From Tardiphaga sp. (GTDB taxonomy: Bacteria; Pseudomonadota; Alphaproteobacteria; Rhizobiales; Xanthobacteraceae): a DNA stretch of 5,897 nt. The stretch spans positions 1 through 5,897 of the forward strand of contig JACMOT010000148.1 of assembly GCA_014377915.1 (NCBI GenBank). Reading direction: 5' to 3'. Position 1 is the stretch's first letter; every line of letters starts with the position of its first letter. Under the pieces are notes generated by a model that was not told where the DNA came from, ran no database searches, and was given only the letters and a program-made list of their open reading frames with translations. Positions 5,235-5,897 of this stretch are shown in pieces. The translations under genes were made by a program, and so were the position numbers.

Positions 5235-5897
5235 CTACACCGCCACTTCCGCCTTGATATGCGGATGCGGGTCGTAACCTTTGAGCGCAAAATCCTCATA
5301 GCGAAACGCAAAGATGTCCTTCACTTCGGGATTGAGCTTCATCACCGGCAGCGGGCGCGTGGCGCGCGTCAGCTGCAGCCGGGCCTGGTCGAGATGGTTG
5401 GAGTACAGATGCGCGTCGCCCAGCGTGTGGATAAAGTCGCCCGCCTTCAGGCCGGTGACCTGCGCCACCATCATCGTCAGCAGCGCATAGGAGGCAATGT
5501 TGAACGGCACGCCGAGAAACACGTCGGCGGAGCGCTGGTACAGCTGGCAGGACAGCTTGCCATTCGCGACATAGAACTGGAACAGGCAATGGCACGGCGG
5601 CAGCGCCATTTTGTCGACGTCGGCAGGATTCCAAGCCGTCACGATCAGCCGGCGCGAATCCGGATTGCGCTTGATCATCTCCACGACACCCGCGATCTGG
5701 TCGATCGCCCGGCCGTCGGCCGCCGGCCAGGAGCGCCACTGCGAGCCATAGACCGGCCCGAGATCGCCATTGGCGTCAGCCCATTCGTCCCAGATCGAGA
5801 CACCATTGTCCTTGAGATATTTGATGTTGGTGTCGCCGGCCAGAAACCACAGCAATTCGTGGATGATCGCCTTCAGCGGCAGCTTCTTGGTGGTCAG
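5235..5897 (-). CDS. thyA: Thymidylate synthase (N-terminus cut by window edge)
   Basis: Converts dUMP to dTMP with methylene-tetrahydrofolate as methyl donor and reductant, releasing dihydrofolate for FolA. The window holds 220 residues, aligning from about residue 45 of the 264-residue E. coli enzyme to the end, so about 44 residues lie beyond the edge. Landmarks, numbered from the first residue seen, are [12 protein letters not shown] (13-24), [16 protein letters not shown] (36-51), and [12 protein letters not shown] with the phosphate-binding arginine pair (80-91). The catalytic Cys102 lies in PPCH (E. coli Cys146). They continue with [27 protein letters not shown] and the C-terminal [14 protein letters not shown]. 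It is the first gene of the packed thyA-HEPN-partner-folA string as far as visible. All active-site residues in view are intact. Confidence 0.97.
   Translation of the reverse strand: MTTKKLPLKAIIHELLWFLAGDTNIKYLKDNGVSIWDEWADANGDLGPVYGSQWRSWPAADGRAIDQIAGVVEMIKRNPDSRRLIVTAWNPADVDKMALPPCHCLFQFYVANGKLSCQLYQRSADVFLGVPFNIASYALLTMMVAQVTGLKAGDFIHTLGDAHLYSNHLDQARLQLTRATRPLPVMKLNPEVKDIFAFRYEDFALKGYDPHPHIKAEVAV

Noticed and set aside
5235..5855. thyA beginning at 5855 with an alternative start codon
   Set aside because: The conserved thymidylate synthase sequence ([14 protein letters not shown]) continues upstream in frame to the window edge. The apparent start is an internal leucine codon and the gene is simply truncated by the edge.

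Overview
The window looks like chromosomal DNA of a high-GC alphaproteobacterium of the Bradyrhizobium/Rhodopseudomonas/Nitrobacter kind. This rests on the GC-rich coding style and on the gene order thyA, folA, hflK, hflC, DUF2065, Do-type protease. The assignment comes from gene order and protein character, not from a database search. All eight genes lie on the minus strand, so transcription runs from the right edge to the left edge. The long plus-strand reading frames are antisense shadows.

Right part (3923-5897), nucleotide and folate metabolism: thyA (thymidylate synthase, N-terminus beyond the right edge) and folA (dihydrofolate reductase) form a functional pair. ThyA oxidises methylene-tetrahydrofolate to dihydrofolate and FolA reduces it back. 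Between them sit two small genes: a HEPN-domain protein (5231-4827) and an unrecognised 136-residue protein (4848-4438). They are packed without gaps: 3 nt after thyA, a 22-nt overlap with each other, and a 4-nt GTGA overlap with folA. By hand count this two-gene block is about 54% GC, against about 62-78% in sampled lines of its neighbours. That makes it the best candidate for an acquired module and the most interesting part of the window.

Middle part (1740-3922), membrane protease control: a 150-bp gap with a plausible sigma-70-type promoter precedes hflK and hflC, which overlap by ATGA. Their products form the SPFH-family HflKC complex that surrounds and modulates the FtsH protease. A strong rho-independent terminator (1629-1670) follows hflC.

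Left part (1-1590), envelope quality control: a small two-helix membrane protein (DUF2065) is followed by a weaker terminator-like structure. A leader region with an inverted repeat and short repeated motifs comes next, and then a periplasmic Do/DegP-type serine protease that runs off the left edge before its C-terminus. The hflKC and degP parts share a theme, membrane and periplasmic protein quality control, but the terminators suggest separate transcription units.
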